NCBI RefSeq assembly: GCF_009760405.1
Contig: NZ_WRPP01000011.1
Location: 212,199 to 276,198 of the forward strand
Direction of reading: 5' to 3'
From: Nocardia terrae
Lineage (GTDB): Bacteria > Actinomycetota > Actinomycetes > Mycobacteriales > Mycobacteriaceae
DNA length: 64,000 nt
The position numbers and the translations under genes were made by a program. Positions within the stretch are counted from its first letter, which is position 1; every line of letters begins with the position of its first letter. The notes beneath the pieces are model-generated. The model worked only from the letters and a program-made list of their open reading frames with translations, ran no database searches and had not been told where the DNA came from. Shown here piece by piece: positions 21,024 through 29,741 of this stretch.

Positions 21024-23164
21024 ACCTTGTTCCGATTACCCGGGGCCCACCAGTTGGCGGGCCCCATCAGCTTGACCAGGGCCGGAACCAGCAGCATGCG
21101 GACCAGGGTGGCGTCGATGATCAGCGCGATCACCATGCCCAGACCCAGGAAGCGCATGGGCGTGAGCGGGGACAGGGTGAAAGCGCCGGTGATCAGTACG
21201 AGAAGCGTTGCCGCCGCGGTGATCACGCGAGCCGTCCGCACCGTGCCGACGCGCACCGATTCCTCGGTGTCCGCGCCCGCATCGTGGGCCTCCACCATGC
21301 GTGACAGCAGGAAAACCTCGTAGTCGGTGGAGAGTCCGAAGACCACCGCGATGATCAGCACCAGCATTCCGGCCGAGAGCGGGCCGACGCTGATGTGCAG
21401 CACGCCCGCCAGGTGCCCCTTGTCGAAAATCCAGGTCAGCACCCCGAAGGTCGCGGTCAGGCTCAGGAACGCCATCAGAACGGCCTTGAGCGGCAACATG
21501 ATCGAGCGGAAGGCCAGGGCCAGCATGAGCAGGGTCACCGCCACCATGACCGCGATCATGAGCGGCAGCCGGTCCAGCACGGCGGCGACGCTGTCGACGG
21601 TGCTCGCGCTCTCACCGCCGACCCGCAACTCCAGTCCGTCCAGCCGCAGCTCGCGCAGATCGCGGACGATGTCCTGCGCCTTCGGTGAGCGGTCGGGTGC
21701 GGCGAGTGCGGCGTGCACGATGGTGGTGTTGTCACGGGTATCGAGCGCCATGGCCTGACGGACACCCTTGACGCCGCCGATCTCCCGCAGCGCGGTACTG
21801 ACGGCGGCCGGGGTCGGTGCGCTGCCATCGGTTTCGCGCACCAGGATGGTCGCACCGCTGTTGGCGACCGGGAAGTGCGCGCTCAATTCCTCGACGGCGA
21901 CCCGGGTTTCATTGCCCGCGGGCAATGCGGTGTGGTCGATATCGCCGAGCCGAACCCCGGTGAGCGGCGCGGCCAGCACCAGCAGGATCGCGCCCACCGC
22001 GAGGGCGACCGCGCCGGGACGTCGCATGACCGCGGTGACGACCCGTCCCCAGAACCGTTGCGCCCGTGCCTCCGAACGTTCGAAGGCGTCCGCGCGCCAG
22101 CTCCACTTGCCGATGCGCGAACCCAGCAGGGCCAGGATCGCGGGCAGCGCGGTCACCGACAGCAGTGCGGCCAGTCCGACCGCGGCGATCGCACCCATGC
22201 CCAGCGAGCGCAGGACGGCGAGCGGGAACACGAAGGTGCCCGCGAACGCGCACATCAGCAGCAGCGCCGAGAACAGCACCGTGCGCCCGGCGGTCTGGAG
22301 CGTCCGGGTCACGGCCTCCTCGGTCGATCGCCCCTGTCCCAGCTCCTCCCGGAACCGCCCGACGATGAAAAGCCCGTAGTCGATGGCCAATCCGAGTCCC
22401 AGCAGCGACACCACGTTCATGGCGAACACGCTGACCTCGGTCATCCGGGCCATGATCCCGACCACGCCGAGTGCGCCCACCACCGCGAGGGTGCCGATGA
22501 GCACCGGCAGCGAGGCCGCCACCACGCCGCCGAACACCAGCACCAGGACGATCGCGGTCAGGGGAATCGAAATGGACTCCGCCAGAACAAGATCGTGCCG
22601 CGATTGATCGCTGATGGTGTCGGCCAGGGCGCTGTATCCGGTCAGCTTCGTGTCGAGTCCCGGAACCCGCAGCGCGGCCGCTATTTTCGGATACTCCGCG
22701 ACCCGCTGATTGTCATCGCCCGCCGAGAACACGACCGCGACCGCCTGCCGCCCATCCGAAGACCGCAGGTAGTTCGATCGCGGACTGTTCCAGAAGCTTT
22801 CGACCGGCCGGTCGAGCAGCGCGGGATCGATCGTCCCGATCGCCGCGGTGACCTGCGGCCCGATATCGGCCAGCGACTTCCCCTCGGGCGCGGTGTAGAT
22901 GGCGATGACATCGGGGTTCTGCGGCCCCAGCCGCTCGGTGACCCAGGCGTCCACCGACGCGGATTCCCCCTTGGGCACCACGAATCCGGCCGAACTCACC
23001 CGCTGCTGCAGTCCGGCCGCGAACAGCCCACACGCCAACGCGAACAGCACGGCGACGACCAGCACGGTTTTGGGTCGTGCCACCACGACCCGCGCCCAGA
23101 CCGCGATCGGGCCACCGGATTCCACGGCTTTCGTAGTCACGGGCGAACTGTCAATGGCAGTCAT
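20969..23164 (-). CDS. MMPL family (RND-type) transporter
   Basis: This 731-residue membrane protein has the MmpL/RND plan: one N-terminal membrane helix, a large outer loop, a block of five helices, a second outer loop and a final block of five. The paired membrane signatures with the proton-relay Asp-Tyr are present (GLAIDYGLFIVGRFREE in the first block, GLSTDYEVFLLSRM in the second). Such proteins export lipids, polyketides or drugs by proton motive force. It lies 192 bases downstream of the acyltransferase gene that ends the nlt operon, on the same strand, with a hairpin repeat between. It is therefore a candidate exporter of the nlt product, possibly expressed partly by read-through. Confidence 0.92.
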   Translation of the reverse strand: MTAIDSSPVTTKAVESGGPIAVWARVVVARPKTVLVVAVLFALACGLFAAGLQQRVSSAGFVVPKGESASVDAWVTERLGPQNPDVIAIYTAPEGKSLADIGPQVTAAIGTIDPALLDRPVESFWNSPRSNYLRSSDGRQAVAVVFSAGDDNQRVAEYPKIAAALRVPGLDTKLTGYSALADTISDQSRHDLVLAESISIPLTAIVLVLVFGGVVAASLPVLIGTLAVVGALGVVGIMARMTEVSVFAMNVVSLLGLGLAIDYGLFIVGRFREELGQGRSTEEAVTRTLQTAGRTVLFSALLLMCAFAGTFVFPLAVLRSLGMGAIAAVGLAALLSVTALPAILALLGSRIGKWSWRADAFERSEARAQRFWGRVVTAVMRRPGAVALAVGAILLVLAAPLTGVRLGDIDHTALPAGNETRVAVEELSAHFPVANSGATILVRETDGSAPTPAAVSTALREIGGVKGVRQAMALDTRDNTTIVHAALAAPDRSPKAQDIVRDLRELRLDGLELRVGGESASTVDSVAAVLDRLPLMIAVMVAVTLLMLALAFRSIMLPLKAVLMAFLSLTATFGVLTWIFDKGHLAGVLHISVGPLSAGMLVLIIAVVFGLSTDYEVFLLSRMVEAHDAGADTEESVRVGTVRTARVITAAATLLVLITGAFTLSPLTPMRFLGLGMVIALIIDATLVRMLLVPALVKLMGPANWWAPGNRNKVQPKNSISAGARTGALTR

Positions 23165-23240
23165 GGTGCACTCCGATCTCTGCGTGCGCCGAGCGGCAGA
23201 CCAGGGGGCCTACACGTCAACCCGGCATGCCGGTCCCCTG

Positions 23241-23316
23241 GTCATCCCGGCGTGCCTTTGGCCGGGAACCACATCAGCCGGCATGGATTCCGGCCAGAAC
23301 CGCGCCGGAACGACGG
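23241..23316. repeat. Dispersed hairpin repeat, copy between acyltransferase and MmpL genes
   Basis: A left arm starting GTCATCCCGGCGTGC and a right arm ending CGCGCCGGAACGAC pair over about 30 bases, with a TGGCCGG/CCGGCCA core, around a short unpaired centre. It matches the elements at 37511-37586 and 41414-41446 and the half copy at 11335. It fills most of the 192-base gap between two same-strand genes and could dampen read-through or stabilise the upstream message. Confidence 0.75.
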
Positions 23317-23356
23317 AGGAATGGCGGAGGTCAGGGTTGGTCAGGGCAGGCGGTGG

Positions 23357-24541
23357 TCAGCGGCCTGCGTCCGAATTCGTGGGTGTGAGTTCGCTTTCCA
23401 GCGTCCGGACGATGCGGTCCAGCAGGGCGTCCAGGCGTTCCTCGATGCCTCGGCCGTTGCGGACGGACACCGTCAGCTCGGTGCGGCCGCCGCATTCGGT
23501 CATGCCCATGAGCAGCGGCATGGCCACGCTGTGCTGGGGCATGACCTTGATGGCGGTGGGGGAGAAGCCCGGCACCGCGAGTTCGTCGAGGTCGTAGCGG
23601 CCCATGTGGGAGACGGTGGCGGAGGCCAGGTTCCGGCCGGTGCGCGCGCCCAGCACGTTCAGGGTGCGCAGCAGTCCCCGGCCCGCGGCCGGCGGGAGGT
23701 ACTTCAGGCCGCCGTTGTCCATCTGGTTGAGTTCGCGGTTCTCCTTCAGGCCCGCGCGCTTGATCTCGTTGAGCTGCTTCCAGTCCGTGCCGGGCCGCAC
23801 ATCGAGGAACAGCGGCAGCGCCAGATTCGCGGTCGAGCGCAGCGTCGGGTCGTGGCGGCGGATGTCGACCGGGATCATGATGCGCGAGATCGGGCCGCCC
23901 TCGTCGGCGAGCATCGCCGCCACCCGCATTAGCGCACCCGGACCGGTCGCGTGAATGGTGCGGGCGCGCAACAGGTGCCGGTGCTCGCCGGACTCCTGGC
24001 GGCCGTGCCCGAGGGCCGAACGGAACTTCGGCAGTACGAGCGTCGGCCGTCCCGGCGCGCCGACCTTGCGCACCAATTCGGCGTCGGCGATCGGGTCGGG
24101 CGCGCCGACCGGCTCCTCGCCGCGCAGGACGCGCAGTACGTCGGTGGCCCACATGACCATGCCCATGCCGTCCATGACGCCGTGGAAGACCCGGAACACC
24201 AGGGTGGTGGGCGCGGCCGTGAGCAGCAGCACCTCCACCGTGGCCGCCGGGGTGGGACCGATCGGGCTGGTGAGGACCGGATCGGCTTCCAGCGCAGGGT
24301 ATTCCAGCGCGTGGTCGACGACGCGGACGCTCGGCGCGACCCCGCTGTCGATCCACTGCTTGCCGTCGCGGACCAGGCGCGCACCCGGATTCGCCTCGGC
24401 CGCGGTGGCGACCGCACGCCGCAGCGCCTCCGCGTCGATGCTGCCCTGACCCTCCACCACGAGCTGCATCAGGAACGGCGGAGCCAGATCCCGCATGGGG
24501 AAGTAGATGAGTTCGGTGGGGGAGATGGGACGGCGGAACAT
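23357..24541 (-). CDS. Condensation-fold (PapA/WES-DGAT-like) acyltransferase
   Basis: This 394-residue protein has the two-lobed chloramphenicol-acetyltransferase/condensation fold. The active-site motif is FHGVMDG (His120, Asp124), a one-letter variant of HHxxxDG with the first His replaced by Phe; the catalytic second His is kept. A late segment (ATVSHMGRYD) matches the DFGxG region poorly. Relatives include PapA-type and wax-ester enzymes that esterify lipid hydroxyls with acyl-CoA. It starts 12 bases after nltD and is therefore in the nlt operon. It may acylate the beta-hydroxy acid or a derivative of the lactone. That link is inferred from position. Confidence 0.72.
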   Translation of the reverse strand: MFRRPISPTELIYFPMRDLAPPFLMQLVVEGQGSIDAEALRRAVATAAEANPGARLVRDGKQWIDSGVAPSVRVVDHALEYPALEADPVLTSPIGPTPAATVEVLLLTAAPTTLVFRVFHGVMDGMGMVMWATDVLRVLRGEEPVGAPDPIADAELVRKVGAPGRPTLVLPKFRSALGHGRQESGEHRHLLRARTIHATGPGALMRVAAMLADEGGPISRIMIPVDIRRHDPTLRSTANLALPLFLDVRPGTDWKQLNEIKRAGLKENRELNQMDNGGLKYLPPAAGRGLLRTLNVLGARTGRNLASATVSHMGRYDLDELAVPGFSPTAIKVMPQHSVAMPLLMGMTECGGRTELTVSVRNGRGIEERLDALLDRIVRTLESELTPTNSDAGR

Positions 24542-24553
24542 GTGCCTACCTGC

Positions 24554-25594
24554 CTAGATCTTCTCGTTCAAAGAAACGACGCCGCCCTGGGTTTCGAGCC
24601 AGGCCAGGAAATCGGCCAGGCCGGTGTCGCGGTCCACGATCGGCCGGTAGCCGAAATCGCGGGTGGCGGCGGAGGTGTCGTAGGTGGCGGTGCGGGTCAT
24701 CAGCGCCACCACGTACCGCGAGAGCGGCGGCGACCACCGGGTGGCGACGAACGGTATGCGCCAGACGGTTTCGATGGCGGCGACGATCGCGTCGAGGACC
24801 TTGCGGTTCGGCTGCCGGGTCGGCTTCGCGTAGCCGAGATCCCCGGCCACCTCGCCGAGGAAGCCCCACACGTCGGTCTGCTCCGCGTCGGCGATGAAAT
24901 ACGGCTTGCCGCCGACATTTTCGGAGCCCGCCGCCAGCACGCACGCCTCGACGATGTTCTCCACGTGGCACAGTGAAGCCTTTACCTGCTTGCCGTAGGA
25001 CAGGTCGGGCAGTGTGCCCTCGGCCGCCCGGCCGAGCAGCCGCACGATCGGCCCGGACCGGTCACCCGCGCCCCAGATGGCCCGCGGCCGCAGCGCGCAC
25101 GTGGTGAATTCCGCTGTGTTCGAGGACAGGACGAAGCGCTCGGCCTCGGCCTTGGTCTCCGAGTACAGATTCAGGTACCGGTGCGGGTAGGGCACCGACT
25201 CGTCGACGTCCACCTGATCGCCGCCGTCGCGGTCCATGAGCGCGCTCGGGCTGGAGATGAACACGAAGCGCGAGGTGCCGTTGCGCTTGGCCGCCCGCAC
25301 CAGATTCTGGGTGGCCGTGACGTTCTCGGCCACGAACTGCGCCCGTGTGCCCCGATCGTCCACTCGCGCCGCGCTGTGGAACACCACGTCCACGCCCTTG
25401 GTGGCGCGTTCCAGCGACACCTGGTCGGTGAGGTCGCCGGTGATGATCTCGATCTGGTCGATCACGTCGTAGAGATCGCGCAGATTGCTGGTGGCCCGCG
25501 CCAGAATGGCCACCTCGTAGTCGCCGTCGCGGACCAGGCGGCGCACCAGCGCCCCGCCCAGGAACCCGGACGCTCCCGTCACGAGCGCTTTCAC
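24554..25594 (-). CDS. nltD: NltD/OleD-type 2-alkyl-3-ketoalkanoate reductase
   Basis: This 346-residue extended SDR of the 3-beta-hydroxysteroid dehydrogenase type has TGASGFLG (residues 6-13) for NADP(H) and the catalytic pair Tyr144-x3-Lys148 (YSETK). In olefin and beta-lactone pathways OleD reduces the 2-alkyl-3-keto acid made by the thiolase to the 3-hydroxy acid that the synthetase then cyclises. The GTG at 25594 follows an AAGGGGAA ribosome site and places the Rossmann motif at the N terminus. It is preceded by a small membrane protein gene (gap 88 bases) and followed at 12 bases by the acyltransferase gene. The assignment rests on family plus the full NltA-B-C neighbourhood. Confidence 0.85.
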   Translation of the reverse strand: MKALVTGASGFLGGALVRRLVRDGDYEVAILARATSNLRDLYDVIDQIEIITGDLTDQVSLERATKGVDVVFHSAARVDDRGTRAQFVAENVTATQNLVRAAKRNGTSRFVFISSPSALMDRDGGDQVDVDESVPYPHRYLNLYSETKAEAERFVLSSNTAEFTTCALRPRAIWGAGDRSGPIVRLLGRAAEGTLPDLSYGKQVKASLCHVENIVEACVLAAGSENVGGKPYFIADAEQTDVWGFLGEVAGDLGYAKPTRQPNRKVLDAIVAAIETVWRIPFVATRWSPPLSRYVVALMTRTATYDTSAATRDFGYRPIVDRDTGLADFLAWLETQGGVVSLNEKI

Positions 25595-25682
25595 GCTGTT
25601 CCCCTTTCGCATGCCCGGGGGCACTTCGTGGTTACGCAGGCAAGCGCAGGGAGGTGGAGCGGCGCCTCCGTGCCTGACCCGG

Positions 25683-25952
25683 TCATGCGGCCTCCTGAGT
25701 TTTCCACCAGGTGATTCCGAAGATCTGGGTCATGGCCGCCGTCTTGACCGCCGAGTGCTCGGTGCCCGCGGTGGCCTTCAACGCGGCCGGGATCTGCGCC
25801 GCGTGCACCACGATGGACAGGAACGCGTCGATCCAGAACGCCACGCGCAGCAGCCGGTTCGCGGGCGCGCGATCGCCCGCCGCCAGCAGCACGCCCAGGG
25901 CCAGATACAGCCAGCCCAGCACCGGAATCGCCCGCAGCACAGTCACCTTCAT
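25683..25952 (-). CDS. Small membrane protein within the nlt operon
   Basis: This 89-residue protein has about three hydrophobic stretches: near residues 5-25 (VLRAIPVLGWLYLALGVLL), 37-58, and a weaker one near the C terminus ending in FGITWWKTQEAA. It resembles small DoxX-like or hypothetical actinobacterial membrane proteins, but I do not recognise a family. Its start lies 2 bases after the nltC stop, so it belongs to the operon. It could tether the enzymes to the membrane where the very long-chain product forms, which is speculation. Confidence 0.7.
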   Translation of the reverse strand: MKVTVLRAIPVLGWLYLALGVLLAAGDRAPANRLLRVAFWIDAFLSIVVHAAQIPAALKATAGTEHSAVKTAAMTQIFGITWWKTQEAA

Positions 25953-25954
25953 CG

Positions 25955-27769
25955 TCAGTTGTCCTTTCCGAGCCGCTCCGCCGCCCAGACCGCGAGCTGT
26001 TCGCGGCCGATCTTGGCATTGTGGCGGATGTCGACCGGGAACTTCGGATGGAACAGGAACGTGGAAACCGGTGCGGTGACGTCGAATTCGGCGGCGCGCT
26101 TGCGCAACTCGGCCGCCAGCACCGCGGTGTCGGCGCCCGGCTGGGCCTCCACGCACAGCACCGGCAGCTGCGAACCCCGCGATCCGACGCCGACCAGCGC
26201 GGTCCGCGCGACGCCCGACACGGTGTTGAAGACCTGCTCGACCTGCACGCTGAACATGGGCCCGTCGGTGGTGTGCACGCGCTGACTCTTGCGCCCGCAG
26301 AACCAGATCCGGCCCTCGCCGTCGATCCAGGCCAGATCGCCGGTGCGATGCCAGATCACGTCGTCCTCGCGGATCTTGCCCGCCAGGTTCGCCGACTCGG
26401 GCCAGTAGTACCGGGTGCTCACGTTCGGGCCCGACACCACGAGCTCGCCGATGCCGCGGGTGCCCACCAGTTCCGATTCCCGGGCCTCGGCCTGGGCCCA
26501 GGTGGGGATCGGGTCGTCGGTGATGGCGACCAGCCGCGCCCGCACGCCCTCGGCCGGCCGGCCGACGCAGGTGCCGTCGCCCAGGTGGGCGCGCTCCACC
26601 AAACCGTCGAGCAGTTCCCGGGATTCGATGGTGGACATGGGCAGCGCCTCGGTGGACCCGTAGCCCGCGTACACCTCGGCGTCCTCGGCCAGCACGCGCC
26701 GCAGTCCGGCGATGCACCAGTCCGGAACGGGCGCGCCGCCGGAGTAGATGCTGTGCAGCGTCGGCACCGGCGTCTTGTGCTGTTCCAGGTGCCGCAGCAG
26801 CGGAATCAGGACGGCGGGCGAGGCGAACATGGTCTTCACGCCGAACCGGTTGAGGGCGTCGACCACGTGCACGGGTTCGGTCGAGCCGACCTCGCTCGGC
26901 ACCAAGGGCGGTAGCACGCACCGGGATCCGAGCAGCATGTCCAGAATTCCGACCAGCGGCAGGGTGATCAGCGAGGTTCCCGGCTCCACCCGGCCGCGTG
27001 CGGCGTGCACCTGCTCGACCATGGCGCTGAGATTCCCGTGCGTCATCTCCACGGCCTTGGCGGGGCCGGTGCTGCCCGTGGTGAAGGCGATGAGCAGCGT
27101 CTCGTCGGCGGGCGCGGGGACGCGGTCCTTCAGGGTGAAGGCGTCGAACGGCGCGCGGTGATCGGTGGTGCGCCTCGCGGCGAGGGTGGTCAGCAGTTCG
27201 TCCAGCCGCGCGGCCACCTTGGCGCTGGCGGGCCCGGCCGTCGCGAGCTCGCCCCGCAGCCGGTCGCCGAGGCGGCCCGTGGTCGCCGGCGCTCCCCAGC
27301 TGCGCAGCGTCGGGCCGCCCCAGAACCAGCGCGGGCCGACGGTGAGAGTGACCCGCACGTTCTTGAAGTACTTGCCGAACAGCTTGCGCGCGGCGTGCGC
27401 CTGCGGAATGCCGATGAACGCCTCGGCCTCGGCGGCGCGCAGGCAGTTGAGCATCTTGCGCAGCCCCATGCCCGGGTCGATGACCACCGGGATCGCGCCG
27501 ATCTTCAACAGCCCCAGCATGATCGCGTACAGCTCCGGGCTGGGCAGCACCAGCACGATGGTGCGGGTGCCGCGGCCCACGCCCTCGGCGGCCAGGTGCA
27601 GGCCGATGGTGTCGGACCACTCGTCGAGCTCACGGTAGGTGAGGTGGCGGTAGTCCGGGAGGCCGGAGGCGGTCTTCCCCGCGGGGTAGATCACCGCCTC
27701 ACGGTCCGGATCGGCGGCCACCACCGCGCGGAAGCGGTCGATGGCCTGCCAATAGGTCGCGGTCGTCAC
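25955..27769 (-). CDS. nltC: NltC/OleC-type beta-lactone synthetase
   Basis: This 604-residue member of the acyl-adenylate-forming superfamily has the P-loop-like motif TTGSTGPAKAVEMTHGN (from Thr230), YGSTEALP, TGDLAWID and the C-terminal FPVDIRHNAKIGRE with Lys586. That last motif is characteristic of OleC rather than of ordinary acyl-CoA ligases. OleC enzymes adenylate a beta-hydroxy acid and close it to a cis-beta-lactone without using CoA. The gene starts with GTG overlapping the nltB stop (GTGA, 27766-27769). No beta-lactone decarboxylase (OleB) is fused or encoded nearby, so the lactone should be the product instead of an olefin. This fits nocardiolactone-type pathways. Confidence 0.9.
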   Translation of the reverse strand: MTTATYWQAIDRFRAVVAADPDREAVIYPAGKTASGLPDYRHLTYRELDEWSDTIGLHLAAEGVGRGTRTIVLVLPSPELYAIMLGLLKIGAIPVVIDPGMGLRKMLNCLRAAEAEAFIGIPQAHAARKLFGKYFKNVRVTLTVGPRWFWGGPTLRSWGAPATTGRLGDRLRGELATAGPASAKVAARLDELLTTLAARRTTDHRAPFDAFTLKDRVPAPADETLLIAFTTGSTGPAKAVEMTHGNLSAMVEQVHAARGRVEPGTSLITLPLVGILDMLLGSRCVLPPLVPSEVGSTEPVHVVDALNRFGVKTMFASPAVLIPLLRHLEQHKTPVPTLHSIYSGGAPVPDWCIAGLRRVLAEDAEVYAGYGSTEALPMSTIESRELLDGLVERAHLGDGTCVGRPAEGVRARLVAITDDPIPTWAQAEARESELVGTRGIGELVVSGPNVSTRYYWPESANLAGKIREDDVIWHRTGDLAWIDGEGRIWFCGRKSQRVHTTDGPMFSVQVEQVFNTVSGVARTALVGVGSRGSQLPVLCVEAQPGADTAVLAAELRKRAAEFDVTAPVSTFLFHPKFPVDIRHNAKIGREQLAVWAAERLGKDN

Positions 27770-28677
27770 GCCGCGGCTCCCGCGAGGGCCGGGAGCCGGT
27801 AGACGACGGCGGCGGCCGAGGGACCCGCGCCCGCCGCGACGAACAGGACGTCGCGGTAGGCCGCGAGCGAATCCGCCTCGGCGGCAGCGTGATACGCCAG
27901 CGACAGCGAGGCCGTGTGCGGGTCGCCCTGGGACAGGTCCGGGGTGAAGACGGCGTCGGCGGCGATGCCGAGCTCGGCGGCCAGCAGGGCCGGGAAGTCG
28001 CCGCTGGGCGTGGAAGCGATGAGGGCCGTGGTGGTCTCGTCGATGTCGCTGCCCGCCAGCGCGGCCCGGGCGGCCTCGGCGGCCAGCGCCAGCAGCCGCT
28101 CCAGGTAGTCCGGCTCGCGCTCCACGGTCATGAGCCCGCGTCCCCGATCGCCCATGGTGGCGGCGTCCACGTAGGACTCCACGCCCGGCGTGCCCTCCGC
28201 GGCGCGGGTGTACACCCGGCCGAAGCCCTCGGGCTCGTCGGTCTGCTCCAGCAGCAGCGCGGCACCCGCTGTCGCGTAGGGGAATTCGTCATCGGCGGCC
28301 GAGCGGGTCAGCGACGGGTGGGTGTCGCCGGACACGATCAGCACGTGCTCGGAGCTGCCGGTGGCCAGCACCGCCTGCGCCACCTGCACCGCGTTGAGCA
28401 CGCCCGTGCCCGCGTTCATCAGGTCGAAGGAGAACGACCGCGGGTCCTCCTTCACATAGTCCAGTCCGATGCCCGCGGCCTTCTGGATGAGCGCCGACAC
28501 GGCCGGCTCGACGGTATTGCTGTCGCGGAAGATGCCCGCGTTGATCATGACCCCGACCTGCCCGGGCTGCACGCCCGCGCTCTCCATGGCGCGACGAGCG
28601 GCCCGGCCGCTGAGCTCCACGATGCTGAAAGTGTCGGTGTCCCGGCTGATCCCGGTGGATTTGATGCGCACGCCCAT
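27766..28677 (-). CDS. nltB: NltB, thiolase-fold partner lacking the catalytic Cys
   Basis: This 303-residue protein has the ketosynthase III/OleA fold, but the nucleophile position reads NAGTG (Gly90 in place of Cys) where NltA has NACAG. The Glu region that reaches into the partner site is kept (TVEPAVS, Glu57). It cannot form an acyl-enzyme itself and most likely pairs with NltA as a heterodimer, supplying the base and one acyl channel. The ATG at 28677 lies 11 bases after the nltA stop. The longer upstream frame is rejected because it runs inside nltA. Coupling to nltC by GTGA supports balanced expression. Confidence 0.87.
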   Translation of the reverse strand: MGVRIKSTGISRDTDTFSIVELSGRAARRAMESAGVQPGQVGVMINAGIFRDSNTVEPAVSALIQKAAGIGLDYVKEDPRSFSFDLMNAGTGVLNAVQVAQAVLATGSSEHVLIVSGDTHPSLTRSAADDEFPYATAGAALLLEQTDEPEGFGRVYTRAAEGTPGVESYVDAATMGDRGRGLMTVEREPDYLERLLALAAEAARAALAGSDIDETTTALIASTPSGDFPALLAAELGIAADAVFTPDLSQGDPHTASLSLAYHAAAEADSLAAYRDVLFVAAGAGPSAAAVVYRLPALAGAAA

Positions 28678-28688
28678 GTTCGTAGACC

Positions 28689-29741
28689 TCAGACCTTCAG
28701 CGACGAGACGGTGGTGGACAGGAAGCCGCCGACGATGCCGGAGGCGGCCGGGATCATCAGGATCTTGGCGCCGGAGGCGATGTTCTGCTGGCTCAGCTGA
28801 TCGTGCAGCACGATGAAATGCGAAGTGCTGGAGGTGTTTCCGTACTTCTCGATGACGTTCAGGTCCGGCGGCATGGGGTGGCCGAACTCGCGCTCGGCAA
28901 TGGCGTTCATGTAGGGAATGGCCGCCGCGCCGAACTGGTGGTGAATGATGTAGTCGAATTCCTCGTCGGCGAAGCTGATTCCGCGCTCCTCCATGAAGGT
29001 GCGCTGGGTGTCGGTCCACAGCAGGAACCGCGCCTCGTTGTGCATCTTCCGGTTGTCGGTGTAGAGCGCCACGCCATTGGTCTTGTCGCTGGGCATGCCC
29101 AGGCACAGGTGCGAGAACTCCGACGCGGTGGTGAGTTCGATGTAGTGGATCTTGTCGTTGTCGTCGACGGCCTCGTCGAGCACCACGCAGGCGCCGGAAT
29201 CGCCGACGGTCAGCGACGCGAATTGCAGATCGTATTTACTGGAAATCTCATTGACGGCAGTTTCCGCAATAGGAGTGATGGCCTCACCGCTGACCACGAT
29301 GCCGCGTTTCACCGCACCGCTGCGAATCATGCGGTCGAGAATGTAGACGCCACTCATCATGCCCGCGCAGGCGTTCGAGAGATCGAAGGCGATGACATCC
29401 TCGCGCGCTCCGATGGCTTTCGCGATCGCGCCGGCGAAGGACGGCTCCATGTACATCTTGGTGCCGTGCTTGGAGCGGGTGATGGAGGTGGAGATGATGA
29501 CGTCGAGATCGCCTGCGGCATAGGATGACCTGGACAGACTGTCCTCGACGGCCTTCATGGCCAGGACGAAGGAGTCCTCGTGGCTGTCCGGTCGGGTGTC
29601 ACGGAAGCGTCGTTCCTTGACGCCTGTGATTCGCTCGAGATCGAATTCCGGAACTTCTTTCAATTGCGAAAGCAATTCGGCTGTGGTCACACGCTTTTCG
29701 GGTAGATAAGCGCCGATGGACTCGAATCGAGATTGCGGCAC
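28689..29741 (-). CDS. nltA: NltA/OleA-type acyl-CoA condensing thiolase
   Basis: This 350-residue ketosynthase III-like enzyme should carry out head-to-head Claisen condensation of two fatty acyl-CoAs to a 2-alkyl-3-keto acid. The nucleophile is Cys125 in SNACAGM, His267 lies in IIHHQFG and Asn302 in YGNTSS. Glu99 (YMEPS) is 26 residues before the Cys, the same offset as between the catalytic Glu and Cys of Xanthomonas OleA as I recall it. The GTG at 29741 follows AGGAGTCCCCC. The gene heads the operon nltA-B-C-orf-D-acyltransferase. Homologous FabH enzymes use ACP, but the neighbourhood argues for the beta-lactone pathway. Confidence 0.9.
   Translation of the reverse strand: MPQSRFESIGAYLPEKRVTTAELLSQLKEVPEFDLERITGVKERRFRDTRPDSHEDSFVLAMKAVEDSLSRSSYAAGDLDVIISTSITRSKHGTKMYMEPSFAGAIAKAIGAREDVIAFDLSNACAGMMSGVYILDRMIRSGAVKRGIVVSGEAITPIAETAVNEISSKYDLQFASLTVGDSGACVVLDEAVDDNDKIHYIELTTASEFSHLCLGMPSDKTNGVALYTDNRKMHNEARFLLWTDTQRTFMEERGISFADEEFDYIIHHQFGAAAIPYMNAIAEREFGHPMPPDLNVIEKYGNTSSTSHFIVLHDQLSQQNIASGAKILMIPAASGIVGGFLSTTVSSLKV

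Noticed and set aside
21713..23932. A 739-codon open frame antisense to the MmpL gene
   Set aside because: Its translation is His/Arg/Gln-rich and unlike any protein family. The other strand is a full MmpL transporter.
25955..27769. Ordinary fatty acyl-CoA ligase for NltC
   Set aside because: The PVDIRHNAKIGRE end and the NltA/B/D neighbours fit OleC-type beta-lactone synthetases better than CoA ligases.
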